DNA from: Croceicoccus sp.
GTDB taxonomy: Bacteria; Pseudomonadota; Alphaproteobacteria; Sphingomonadales; Sphingomonadaceae
Assembly: GCA_029936705.1 (NCBI GenBank)
Contig: JAPYSD010000010.1
Coordinates: 1-20,303, forward strand
Length of the DNA: 20,303 nucleotides
Direction: 5' to 3'
Position numbers and translations under genes: made by a program
Part shown: one piece after another, positions 14,437 through 20,303 of the stretch
Position numbering within the stretch: position 1 is the stretch's first letter
How the letters are laid out: each line of letters starts with the position of its first letter
The notes under the pieces: model-generated
Database searches by the model: none
Told to the model about the DNA's origin: nothing
The model's input: the letters and a program-made list of their open reading frames with translations, nothing else

Positions 14437-15032
14437 TATGCGGTGAGACTGTCCACCAGTCGCTCGACCTGCGCGCGGGTTTCGGCCAGCGATCCGCCAT
14501 TCTCGATGACGTATTCCGCCCGCTCGCGCTTTTCCGCATCGGGCACCTGCAGGGCCAGGATCTCGGCGAATTTCACTTCGGTCATGCCGTCGCGGGCCAG
14601 GACGCGGCGGCGCTGTTCCTCGGCAGGGGCCGATACGACCGCCACGGCATCGAGGCCGCGCGCGCCGGTCTTTTCGTAAAGCAGGGGAATGTCGAACACG
14701 ATCAGCGGCGCGTCGCGGTTCGCTTCGACAAAGGCAAAGCGCTCCTCCGCGACGGCGGGATGGACGATGGCTTCCAGCCGCCTCATTGCCTCCGGGTCGC
14801 CGAACACGATCGCGCCCAGCTCGGCGCGCTTGACGCCTTCGGGGCCGGTCGAGCCGGGAAAGGCTTCCTCGATCGCGGGGATCAGCAGGCCGTCCGGGCC
14901 CTGCAGGCGGTGCACCTCGGCATCGGCATCGAAGACGGGAACGCCCAGGTCGCGGAACATGGCGGCCACGGTCGATTTGCCCATGCCGATCGAGCCTGTC
15001 AGGCCAAGGATGAACGGCCGCCTGTCGCTCAT
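14436..15032 (-). CDS. coaE: Dephospho-CoA kinase CoaE
   Basis: A 198-residue P-loop kinase that phosphorylates dephospho-CoA on the ribose 3'-hydroxyl, the last step of coenzyme A synthesis. The Walker A loop is GSIGMGKST (residues 13-21), followed by VPVFDADAEVHRLQ, the family's (V)xDAD substrate site. LIVFDIPLLYEK (LLfE-like) and the lid region RRRVLARDGMTEVKFAEI are also in place. Its ATG (15032-15030) overlaps the aroE TGA by 4 bp (ATGA), so translation is probably coupled. In many alphaproteobacteria dnaQ follows coaE; here the operon ends at coaE, facing clpA across a terminator. Confidence 0.96.
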   Translation of the reverse strand: MSDRRPFILGLTGSIGMGKSTVAAMFRDLGVPVFDADAEVHRLQGPDGLLIPAIEEAFPGSTGPEGVKRAELGAIVFGDPEAMRRLEAIVHPAVAEERFAFVEANRDAPLIVFDIPLLYEKTGARGLDAVAVVSAPAEEQRRRVLARDGMTEVKFAEILALQVPDAEKRERAEYVIENGGSLAETRAQVERLVDSLTA

Positions 15033-15886
15033 CGGCTCAGCAATTCGCGCAAGTCATCATCCGCCTCGCGCGGGGCGGGCTGGCCGAAGAATTTCTCGAA
15101 CGCATGTGCCGCCTGGCCGATCAGCATGGCGAACCCGTCGATGGTGCGGAAACCCGTCGATTCCGCCGTTTTCAGGAACCCCGTCTTGCGCGGGCTGGTG
15201 ACAATATCATAGCAGATCGAGCGCGGCGGAATATGGCTGGGATCGATCTGCAGCGGCGGGTTGCCGGTCATCCCGAGCGGGCTGGCGTTCACCACCAGGT
15301 CGAAGCATCCGACGCGGTCATCGAATTCGAAAGCGGTCGGCTCGGACAGGCTTGCCAGCGGGGCGGTATGGTGCTCGCCCTCCGGGTCGAGCTCGTCCAG
15401 CAGCGCGCGGCCTTTGGCCGGGTCGCGGCCGAACATCACGATCACGAATCCATGCTCGGACAATGCCTTGACCATCGCGCGCGCGGCCCCGCCATTGCCG
15501 ACGATCCGCGCCATGCGAAACAGATGCGGCTGCTTCAGCTCCTCCTGCAGAGGCTCAAGGAAGCCGGGCGCATCGGTGTTGAAGCCGGTCAACGATCCGT
15601 CACTCCCCCGAACCACCGTGTTCACCGCGCCTATGGCGCTGGCTGCCGCGTCGATGTGGTCGAGCAGCGGCATCACCGCCTGCTTGTGCGGCATGGTGAC
15701 GTTGCAGCCGCGCCAGTCGGCATCGCCGCGCCGATCCGCAATGTAATCCGCCAGTCCGTCCGGCGTGACGTGACAGTGCCGATAATCGCCCTCGATCCCC
15801 AGCCGTTCCAGCCAGAACCGATGGATCAGCGGCGATTTCGACTGGGCGATCGGATCGCCGATAACCTCGGCATAGGGCATGCTCAT
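15029..15886 (-). CDS. aroE: Shikimate dehydrogenase AroE
   Basis: A 285-residue enzyme that reduces 3-dehydroshikimate to shikimate with NADPH in aromatic amino acid synthesis. Shikimate-binding SKS is at 16-18, the catalytic Lys68 in NVTMPHKQAVMP and Asp105 in GFNTDAPGF. The nucleotide loop is GNGGAARA (130-137), where most relatives have GAGGAARA. VVNASPLGMTGNP follows, then DGFAMLIGQAAHAFEKFFG near the C-terminus. The start ATG 15886 overlaps the maf stop as ATGA; ATG 15880 (MPYAEV) is an alternative two codons in. A GGGGGA lies upstream in maf. It is coupled at both ends to maf and coaE. Confidence 0.95.
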   Translation of the reverse strand: MSMPYAEVIGDPIAQSKSPLIHRFWLERLGIEGDYRHCHVTPDGLADYIADRRGDADWRGCNVTMPHKQAVMPLLDHIDAAASAIGAVNTVVRGSDGSLTGFNTDAPGFLEPLQEELKQPHLFRMARIVGNGGAARAMVKALSEHGFVIVMFGRDPAKGRALLDELDPEGEHHTAPLASLSEPTAFEFDDRVGCFDLVVNASPLGMTGNPPLQIDPSHIPPRSICYDIVTSPRKTGFLKTAESTGFRTIDGFAMLIGQAAHAFEKFFGQPAPREADDDLRELLSR

Positions 15887-16461
15887 CGCGGCAGTTCCCC
15901 CTGTTCGCGCAGCGCGTCCAGAACCGGCAGCAGCGGCATGCCCAGCACGGTGAAGTAATCCCCCTCGATCGCTTCGAACAATTGCACGCCCAGCGCCTCG
16001 ATCCGGAACACGCCGACGCACCACGATACCTCGGGCCATTCGGCGTCCAGATAGGAATCGATGAAATCCTCGCTCAACCTGCGGACGCGCAGGCGGGCGA
16101 GGGCGGCATGACCCCAGATCACGGTGCCGTCCCGGACCAGGGCCGCCGCGCTGTGCAGATGCATGGAGCGGCCCGAGAAGAAGCGCAGATGTTCGGCGGC
16201 AGCCTCGCGGCTGGCGGGCTTGTCGAAACGGCGGCCATCCACCTCCAGCAGCGAATCGCTGCCCAGCACGATGCGCCCGGTTTCCTGCACCGCCAGCGCC
16301 TTCGCCTCGGCAAGCGCGAGCGCGACCTTGGCCGGGGACGATCCCGCAAGGCCCGCTTCCAATGCCCGCTCGTCAAGGTCGGCGGGACGCGCCTCGAACG
16401 CGACGCCTGCCTGCTCCAGCATGGCCTGGCGCGAAGCGCTTCGGGATGCGAGGACGATCAT
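15883..16461 (-). CDS. Maf family nucleoside triphosphate pyrophosphatase
   Basis: A 192-residue Maf/HAM1-fold protein. Such enzymes hydrolyse non-canonical or pyrimidine nucleoside triphosphates to the monophosphate and pyrophosphate. Visible motifs are IVLASRSASRQAMLEQAGV at the N-terminus, VLGSDSLLEVDGRRFDKP in the middle (Asp of GSDS as the catalytic acid, in place of the more common GADT), and IEGDYFTVLGMPLLPVL near the C-terminus. It belongs to the alphaproteobacterial set that sits beside aroE. Whether it prefers dTTP/UTP (YhdE type) or m7GTP (YceF type) cannot be decided by eye. It follows ppsR by 10 nt and overlaps aroE by 4 bp. Confidence 0.92.
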   Translation of the reverse strand: MIVLASRSASRQAMLEQAGVAFEARPADLDERALEAGLAGSSPAKVALALAEAKALAVQETGRIVLGSDSLLEVDGRRFDKPASREAAAEHLRFFSGRSMHLHSAAALVRDGTVIWGHAALARLRVRRLSEDFIDSYLDAEWPEVSWCVGVFRIEALGVQLFEAIEGDYFTVLGMPLLPVLDALREQGELPR

Positions 16462-16471
16462 CGGCGCGGCA

Positions 16472-17317
16472 TCATACGGGCTTGGGACCGGTATTGCCCT
16501 TGGACAGGCCGCTCTGCCGCTCGTTCACTAGGTTGATGACGGCCGCGGCGGTTTCCTCGATCGAACGGCGCGTGACGTCGATCACCGGCCAGCCATTGTC
16601 GGCGAACATGCGCCGGGCGAACTTCAGTTCCTTTTCCACGCGGTCCTGGTCGACGTAATCGGTCTCGGGCGCCTGGTTCAGCGAAAGCAGCCGGTTGCGC
16701 CGGATCTGGATCAGCCGGTCGGGCGAGGTGGTCAGCCCCACCACCAGCGGTTTCTTGAGCCCGAACAAAGCCTTGGGCGGCGGCGATTCGACCACGATGG
16801 GGATATTGGCCGTGCGATAACCGCGATTGGCGAGATAGATCGAGGTCGGCGTCTTCGACGTGCGCGACACGCCCGCCAGCACGATATCGGCGTCCTCCCA
16901 TTCCTCCCACAGCAGCCCGTCGTCATGCGCGATGGTGAACTGGATCGCCTCGACCCGCGCGAAATAGGCCTCGTCCATGCGGTGCTGGCGGCCGGGGCGG
17001 GCATGCGCTTCCTGGCCCAGCAGGCTGGACAGGCGGCGCGTCACCTCGTCCAGCGCGGACACGGTGGCCAGCCCCGCGTCACGGCATTTCTCCTCCAGCC
17101 GCTCGCGGATGTCCATGTTGGCAAGCGTGAACAGCACCAGCCCCGGATTGCGCGTGATCTCGCCCATGATCCGGTCCAGATGCTGCTGCGAGCGGACCAT
17201 CGGCCAGAAATGGCGGTCGACATCGGCCCCTTCGAACTGCGCCAGTGCCGCCTTGGCGATCATCTCCAGCGTCTCGCCCGTGGAGTCAGACAGAAGATGC
17301 AGGTGCAGGCGGGTCAT
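16472..17317 (-). CDS. ppsR: Pyruvate, phosphate dikinase / PEP synthase regulatory protein (DUF299)
   Basis: A 281-residue bifunctional kinase/pyrophosphorylase. In this family ADP is used to phosphorylate, and so inactivate, pyruvate phosphate dikinase or PEP synthase, and the same protein reverses it with phosphate. The start LHLLSDSTGETLEMIAKA is the family signature and the P-loop is GVSRTSKTPTS at residues 149-159. IVVESPPPKALFGL and VGLTTSPDRLIQIRRNRL follow. Which of the two target enzymes it controls is not visible here. It heads the ppsR-maf-aroE-coaE operon and lies divergent from hemE. This pairing is the one found at the Caulobacter origin and in Rickettsia, where the homologue is RP001. 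Confidence 0.94.
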   Translation of the reverse strand: MTRLHLHLLSDSTGETLEMIAKAALAQFEGADVDRHFWPMVRSQQHLDRIMGEITRNPGLVLFTLANMDIRERLEEKCRDAGLATVSALDEVTRRLSSLLGQEAHARPGRQHRMDEAYFARVEAIQFTIAHDDGLLWEEWEDADIVLAGVSRTSKTPTSIYLANRGYRTANIPIVVESPPPKALFGLKKPLVVGLTTSPDRLIQIRRNRLLSLNQAPETDYVDQDRVEKELKFARRMFADNGWPVIDVTRRSIEETAAAVINLVNERQSGLSKGNTGPKPV

Positions 17318-17471
17318 TGCGCTATGATCGATCCTGGCCGCCGTAACGGCCGGTTGGGGGTTGTGGACGAATAGGGCGATAAATCATGGGACGAAGCCGG
17401 GGACAAGCAAAACGACCGATTCCGTCCCCGCTACGAGTCCTGAACGGGCCAGGTTCTGGACAGGGGGCCCG

Positions 17472-17501
17472 CTTCGCCCACAGCCTGTTCATAAGGCGAA
17501 G
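17472..17501. repeat. Inverted repeat CTTCGCC-N16-GGCGAAG in the candidate origin
   Basis: Perfect 7-bp arms. The 16-nt loop contains CACA directly after the left arm, and TGTTCATAA (17486-17494), two mismatches from a DnaA box in reverse orientation. No T-run follows, so it does not look like a terminator. Confidence 0.4.
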
Positions 17502-17593
17502 AACTAGCGTTTGACTCAAGGCGGATGCGGATTCGGGATCGGCAATTTGCAGTGGCCTTGCGGTGATAATTCGGGCAATCGCGACAATCCCCG

Positions 17594-17602
17594 CTATCCA
17601 CA
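17594..17602 (+). promoter_or_regulatory. Near-consensus DnaA box CTATCCACA
   Basis: It differs from the TTATCCACA consensus only at the first base. It lies 51 bp upstream of the hemE start codon and about 15 bp before the AT-rich block, an arrangement found at bacterial origins. Confidence 0.55.
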
Positions 17603-17653
17603 GGGCCAACAGAGTCCTTCAACCAATTATAAGAATCTTTCTTTTGGAGAATC

Positions 17654-18682
17654 ATGGCAGGCCCTCTTCTCGAAACGCTCACGGGTGTGAACCTCGATCG
17701 GCGGCCGATCTGGCTGATGCGGCAGGCGGGGCGCTATCTGCCCGAATACCGCGCCCTGCGCGCCGAAAAGGGCGGATTCCTCGCGCTGGTCTATGACAGC
17801 GAGGCCGCGGCCGAGATCACGATGCAGCCCCTGCGCCGCTTCGGGTTCGACGGGGCGATCCTGTTTTCCGACATCCTGATCGTGCCCTATGCGATGGGGC
17901 AGAACCTGCAATTCCTGGCGGGCGAGGGGCCCAAGCTCTCGCCAAGGCTCGCCGATGCCTCGCTGAAGGCGCTGGAAGCGGTGCCAGAGCGCCTTTCCCC
18001 GATCTACCGTACCGTGGAGCTGGTAAAGGCCCAGCTTGGCCCTGAGCAGACCATGCTGGGCTTTGCGGGGGCGCCGTGGACGGTGGCGACCTACATGGTC
18101 AACGGCGAGGGCAGCCGCGACCAGCACGAAACGCGCGCGATGGCCTATGGCGATCCGCAGGGCTTCCAGGAGATCATCGATGCCATCGTCAAAGTGACCA
18201 GCGAATATCTGATCGGCCAGATCGAGGCCGGGGCCGAGGCGGTGCAGATCTTCGATAGCTGGGCGGGCAGCCTTGCACCCGACGAGTTCGGCCGCTGGGT
18301 GATCGCGCCCACCGCCCGCATCGTCGAAAGCGTGCGCAGCCGCTGCCCCGGTGTGCCGATCATCGGTTTCCCCAAGGGCGCGGGCGAGAAGCTGGTGTCC
18401 TATGCCAAGGAGACCCTGGTCGACGCGGTGGGTGTGGACGAGACGGTGGATATCGCGTGGGCAGCGCGTGAATTGCCCGAAAACATGCCGCTGCAAGGCA
18501 ATCTCGATCCGCTGCGCCTGCTGGCCGGCGGGCCGGAGCTGGAGAGCCGCGTGCGCTTCATCCTCGATGCCTGCGCGCATCGGCCGCATGTCTTCAACCT
18601 GGGCCACGGGATCGGCCAGTTCACCCCGATCGAGCATGTCGAGGCGCTGCTGGCGGCGGTGCGCGGCTGGCAGCGGCCCTGA
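17654..18682 (+). CDS. hemE: Uroporphyrinogen decarboxylase HemE
   Basis: A 342-residue cytosolic enzyme that removes four acetate carboxyls from uroporphyrinogen III to give coproporphyrinogen III in haem synthesis. The N-terminal signature RRPIWLMRQAGRYLPEYR contains the substrate-binding Arg23 and Arg27. The catalytic Asp73 is in DGAILFSDILIVPYAMG. Later blocks are FAGAPWTVATYMVNGEGS, QIFDSWAGSLAP and NLGHGIGQFTPIEHVEAL, with the conserved His. The ATG at 17654 has GGAG 5 nt upstream. A GANTC site directly abuts the start codon, so adenine methylation there could touch the promoter or leader. It heads a probable hemE-hemJ group facing away from ppsR. Confidence 0.97.
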   Translation: MAGPLLETLTGVNLDRRPIWLMRQAGRYLPEYRALRAEKGGFLALVYDSEAAAEITMQPLRRFGFDGAILFSDILIVPYAMGQNLQFLAGEGPKLSPRLADASLKALEAVPERLSPIYRTVELVKAQLGPEQTMLGFAGAPWTVATYMVNGEGSRDQHETRAMAYGDPQGFQEIIDAIVKVTSEYLIGQIEAGAEAVQIFDSWAGSLAPDEFGRWVIAPTARIVESVRSRCPGVPIIGFPKGAGEKLVSYAKETLVDAVGVDETVDIAWAARELPENMPLQGNLDPLRLLAGGPELESRVRFILDACAHRPHVFNLGHGIGQFTPIEHVEALLAAVRGWQRP

Positions 18683-18778
18683 CGGCGTCGCGGGATTCCC
18701 GGGCCGTTACATTATCGGCGGTTCCCCTTCAGGCACTACCCCTTCACCCGGCCGCCGCGCCCCGCTATCTAGGCGGCC

Positions 18779-19222
18779 ATGCATGAGGCGCTTTCCATGA
18801 TCTACCTGTGGCTCAAGGCCGGGCATATCATCTTCGTCGTGTTCTGGCTGGCCGGCCTGTTCATGCTGCCGCGCCAGATGATCTACATGCACCCGGCAGC
18901 GCCCGGATCGGAAGAGGAAGCGCTGTGGGCCAAGCGCAGCGGGCTGCTGAGCAAGATCATCCTGACGCCCAGCCTGGTCATCGTCTGGGTGCTGGGCATC
19001 GCGCTCGCCTTCGTGCTGGGGGCGTGGGGCGAATCGTGGCTGCATGCCAAGCTGCTGCTGGTCGTGGCGCTGTCGGCCTATCACGGGATCATGATGGCCA
19101 AGGCCAAGAAGATGGCGCGCGGCGAACGTCCGCTATCGGAAAAGCAGCTGCGCATGTGGGGCGAAGTGCCCGGCATCCTGCTGGCGCTGATCGTCGTGCT
19201 GGTGGTGGTCAAGCCGTTCTGA
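18779..19222 (+). CDS. hemJ: Protoporphyrinogen oxidase HemJ (UPF0093/CopD-like membrane protein)
   Basis: A 147-residue integral membrane protein that oxidises protoporphyrinogen IX to protoporphyrin IX in bacteria without HemG or HemY. Four membrane segments are seen, at about residues 8-28, 58-79, 84-104 and 128-146. The family block WLKAGHIIFVVFWLAGLFMLPR holds the conserved His15, with Lys13 nearby, and HAKLLLV opens the third segment. Start ATG 18779 has AGG 5 nt upstream; ATG 18797 (MIYLWLKAGH), with GAGG 8 nt upstream, fits some relatives equally well. It follows hemE by 96 bp without a visible terminator, so both haem-pathway genes are probably read together. Older annotations call such genes CopD family. 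Confidence 0.88.
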   Translation: MHEALSMIYLWLKAGHIIFVVFWLAGLFMLPRQMIYMHPAAPGSEEEALWAKRSGLLSKIILTPSLVIVWVLGIALAFVLGAWGESWLHAKLLLVVALSAYHGIMMAKAKKMARGERPLSEKQLRMWGEVPGILLALIVVLVVVKPF

Positions 19223-19279
19223 GCCGACCGCGGCGCGGCATTTGCGACCAGTGGTGATCGCATAAGCGGCAAAGGGCGA

Positions 19280-19308
19280 TTGACCTTGCGCCGCGGCGAC
19301 CTTATCTT
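19280..19308 (+). promoter_or_regulatory. Sigma70-type promoter of rho
   Basis: TTGACC (19280-19285) and TATCTT (19303-19308) are separated by 17 bp, matching the consensus at 5 and 4 of 6 positions. Transcription would start near 19315 and give a leader of about 140 nt before rho. It is the best promoter match in the window by eye. Confidence 0.55.
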
Positions 19309-19339
19309 GGGTCCTGTCTTTAAGCGAGGCCTGCGACCC

Positions 19340-19441
19340 ATGCAGCGCTCCCGCTCCAGCCTTTACAAACCGAATAACGTCCTGCCTTCGCCAGTCTGTG
19401 CGCGAAATCCCGGTTCAAGGACGCCAAGCGGATCTCCTTAA
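19340..19441 (+). CDS. Possible rho leader peptide (33-residue open frame)
   Basis: ATG at 19340, 33 codons, TAA at 19439-19441, ending 15 nt before the rho start. The product begins MQRSRSSLYKPNN and ends NPGSRTPSGSP; it is basic and rich in Ser, Pro and Arg, with no hydrophobic segment. A GAGG lies 11 nt upstream of the ATG, a loose fit. It falls wholly within the predicted rho leader. E. coli rho also has a short leader frame of similar size (rhoL), and rho there is controlled by attenuation. Translation of this frame would shield the leader RNA from Rho, which suggests a way to regulate. It may also be chance, as short frames are common in GC-rich DNA. Confidence 0.3.
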   Translation: MQRSRSSLYKPNNVLPSPVCARNPGSRTPSGSP

Positions 19442-19456
19442 TCGGAATAACAGAAT

Positions 19457-20303
19457 ATGCATCTCAAGGAACTCAAGCAGAAAACCCCCGCCGAGCTGGT
19501 CGAAATGGCCGAAGAGCTGGGCGTGGAGGGCGCATCCACCCTGCGGCGCCAGGACATCATGTTCGGCATCCTGAAAGAGGTTGCCGAGGAAGAGGAGATC
19601 CTGGGCATCGGCACGATCGAGGTGCTGCCCGACGGCTTCGGCTTCCTGCGCAGCCCCGAGGCGAACTACCTCGCCGGGCCCGACGACATCTATGTCTCGC
19701 CCAACCAGGTCCGCAAGTTCGGCCTGCGCACCGGCGACACGGTAGAAGGCGAGATTCGCGCCCCGCGCGATGGTGAACGCTATTTCGCGCTGACCAAGCT
19801 GCTCAAGGTCAATTTCGACGATCCCGACGTCGTGCGCCACCGCGTCAATTTCGACAATCTCACGCCGCTCTATCCGGACGAGAAGCTGATCCTCGACACC
19901 AAGGATCCGACGGTGAAGGACAAGTCGGCCCGCGTGATCGACATCATCTCGCCGCAGGGCAAGGGGCAGCGCGCGCTGATCGTGGCGCCGCCGCGCACGG
20001 GTAAGACCGTGCTGCTGCAGAACATCGCCAAGGCGATCACCGATAACCACCCCGAGGTTTTCCTGCTGGTCCTGCTGGTCGACGAACGGCCAGAGGAAGT
20101 GACCGACATGCAGCGCAGCGTGAAGGGCGAGGTCATCTCCTCGACCTTCGACGAGCCTGCGCAGCGTCACGTCCAGGTCGCCGAGATGGTGATCGAAAAG
20201 GCCAAGCGCCTGGTCGAGCACAAGAAGGACGTGGTGATCCTGCTCGATTCGATCACGCGCCTCGGCCGTGCCTACAACACCGTGGTGCCTTCGTCGGGCA
20301 AGG
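19457..20303 (+). CDS. rho: Transcription termination factor Rho (3' end cut by window)
   Basis: The first 282 residues of Rho, the hexameric RNA-dependent ATPase that ends untranslated transcripts. The N-terminal helical part starts MHLKELKQKTPAELVEMAEE. The cold-shock-like RNA-binding domain includes GFGFLRSPEANYLAGPDDIYVSP (about 60-82). The ATPase domain has QGKGQRALIVAPPRTGKT, with Walker A at about 177-184, and DERPEEVTDMQRSV. The Walker B LLDSITRLGRAYN comes just before the window ends within the Q-loop region (PSSGK). The ATG at 19457 has only GGAA as a weak ribosome site. Its own promoter and a 140-nt leader suggest expression separate from hemE-hemJ. Following hemE and hemJ is a common gene order near alphaproteobacterial origins. 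Confidence 0.97.
   Translation, partial: MHLKELKQKTPAELVEMAEELGVEGASTLRRQDIMFGILKEVAEEEEILGIGTIEVLPDGFGFLRSPEANYLAGPDDIYVSPNQVRKFGLRTGDTVEGEIRAPRDGERYFALTKLLKVNFDDPDVVRHRVNFDNLTPLYPDEKLILDTKDPTVKDKSARVIDIISPQGKGQRALIVAPPRTGKTVLLQNIAKAITDNHPEVFLLVLLVDERPEEVTDMQRSVKGEVISSTFDEPAQRHVQVAEMVIEKAKRLVEHKKDVVILLDSITRLGRAYNTVVPSSGK

Larger units (their letters stand above)
17318..17653. other. oriC: Candidate chromosomal replication origin (oriC) between ppsR and hemE
   Basis: A 336-bp non-coding gap. CTATCCACA (17594-17602) differs from the DnaA box TTATCCACA at one base. TGTGGACGA (17362-17370, reverse strand) and TGTTCATAA (17486-17494) differ at two. GANTC occurs seven times: 17418, 17435, 17513, 17530, 17612, 17633 and 17649. 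Two dyads with 7-bp arms are present: CGGGGAC/GTCCCCG (17398-17430) and CTTCGCC/GGCGAAG (17472-17501). The last 35 bp before hemE (17618-17653) are the most AT-rich and could unwind. Genes leave the gap in both directions. The hemE flank is an established origin position in Caulobacter and a proposed one in Rickettsia. No TTAA occurs in the gap, so a Caulobacter-type CtrA site is lacking. It also holds the ppsR and hemE promoters. Origin function is inferred. Confidence 0.6.

Noticed and set aside
17318..17653. CtrA-binding sites of the Caulobacter type in the origin candidate
   Set aside because: No TTAA tetranucleotide occurs in the gap, so the TTAA-N7-TTAA motif is absent.
1..20303. A new accessory system such as a defence island, mobile element, CRISPR array or biosynthetic cluster
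   Set aside because: All larger genes belong to core families. I saw no transposase, integrase, terminal repeat, regular repeat array or tRNA-type structure.

Overview
The window is GC-rich, densely packed alphaproteobacterial chromosome, most likely from the order Sphingomonadales (Erythrobacteraceae-like). This is inferred from the TrcR/DUF1013 regulator, the DUF1192 protein, the M23 peptidase-bactofilin pair, the nadD-rsfS-rlmH-envC cluster, and the ppsR/hemE divergence followed by hemJ and rho. I see no IS element, phage gene, CRISPR array, tRNA or rRNA. Nearly every gene is a core housekeeping gene, so I do not see a new multi-gene accessory system. The most interesting content is in the non-coding stretches.

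Left part (1-5020, minus strand): proA ends at a strong terminator. After it an aldo/keto reductase leads into nadD, rsfS, rlmH and an EnvC-like LytM protein cut by the window edge. These cover proline and NAD synthesis, ribosome silencing and maturation, and cell-wall splitting. The reductase sits where proA and nadD are usually adjacent. A 308-bp divergent region (5021-5328) with TTTGG dyads separates proA from a plus-strand M23 endopeptidase and bactofilin pair (5329-6910), which overlap by 50 bp. This pair is a likely cell-shape module.

Middle (6907-11364, minus strand): a long-chain acyl-CoA ligase, the cell-cycle regulator TrcR, a glutathione transferase and a quinone oxidoreductase. 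From 11525 on the plus strand come a DUF1192 coiled-coil protein and clpA, which ends in a clear terminator. The region around them holds several perfect palindromes.

Right part (14436-20303): coaE, aroE, maf and ppsR are one tightly overlapping minus-strand operon read from right to left. hemE, hemJ and rho run the other way. The 336-bp gap between ppsR and hemE (17318-17653) matches the position of the mapped Caulobacter origin and the proposed Rickettsia origin (RP001/hemE). It has a near-consensus DnaA box, seven GANTC sites, two 7-bp-arm dyads and an AT-rich block beside hemE. I propose it as the chromosomal replication origin. The rho leader carries a good sigma70-type promoter and a 33-codon open frame ending 15 nt before rho, a possible leader peptide.
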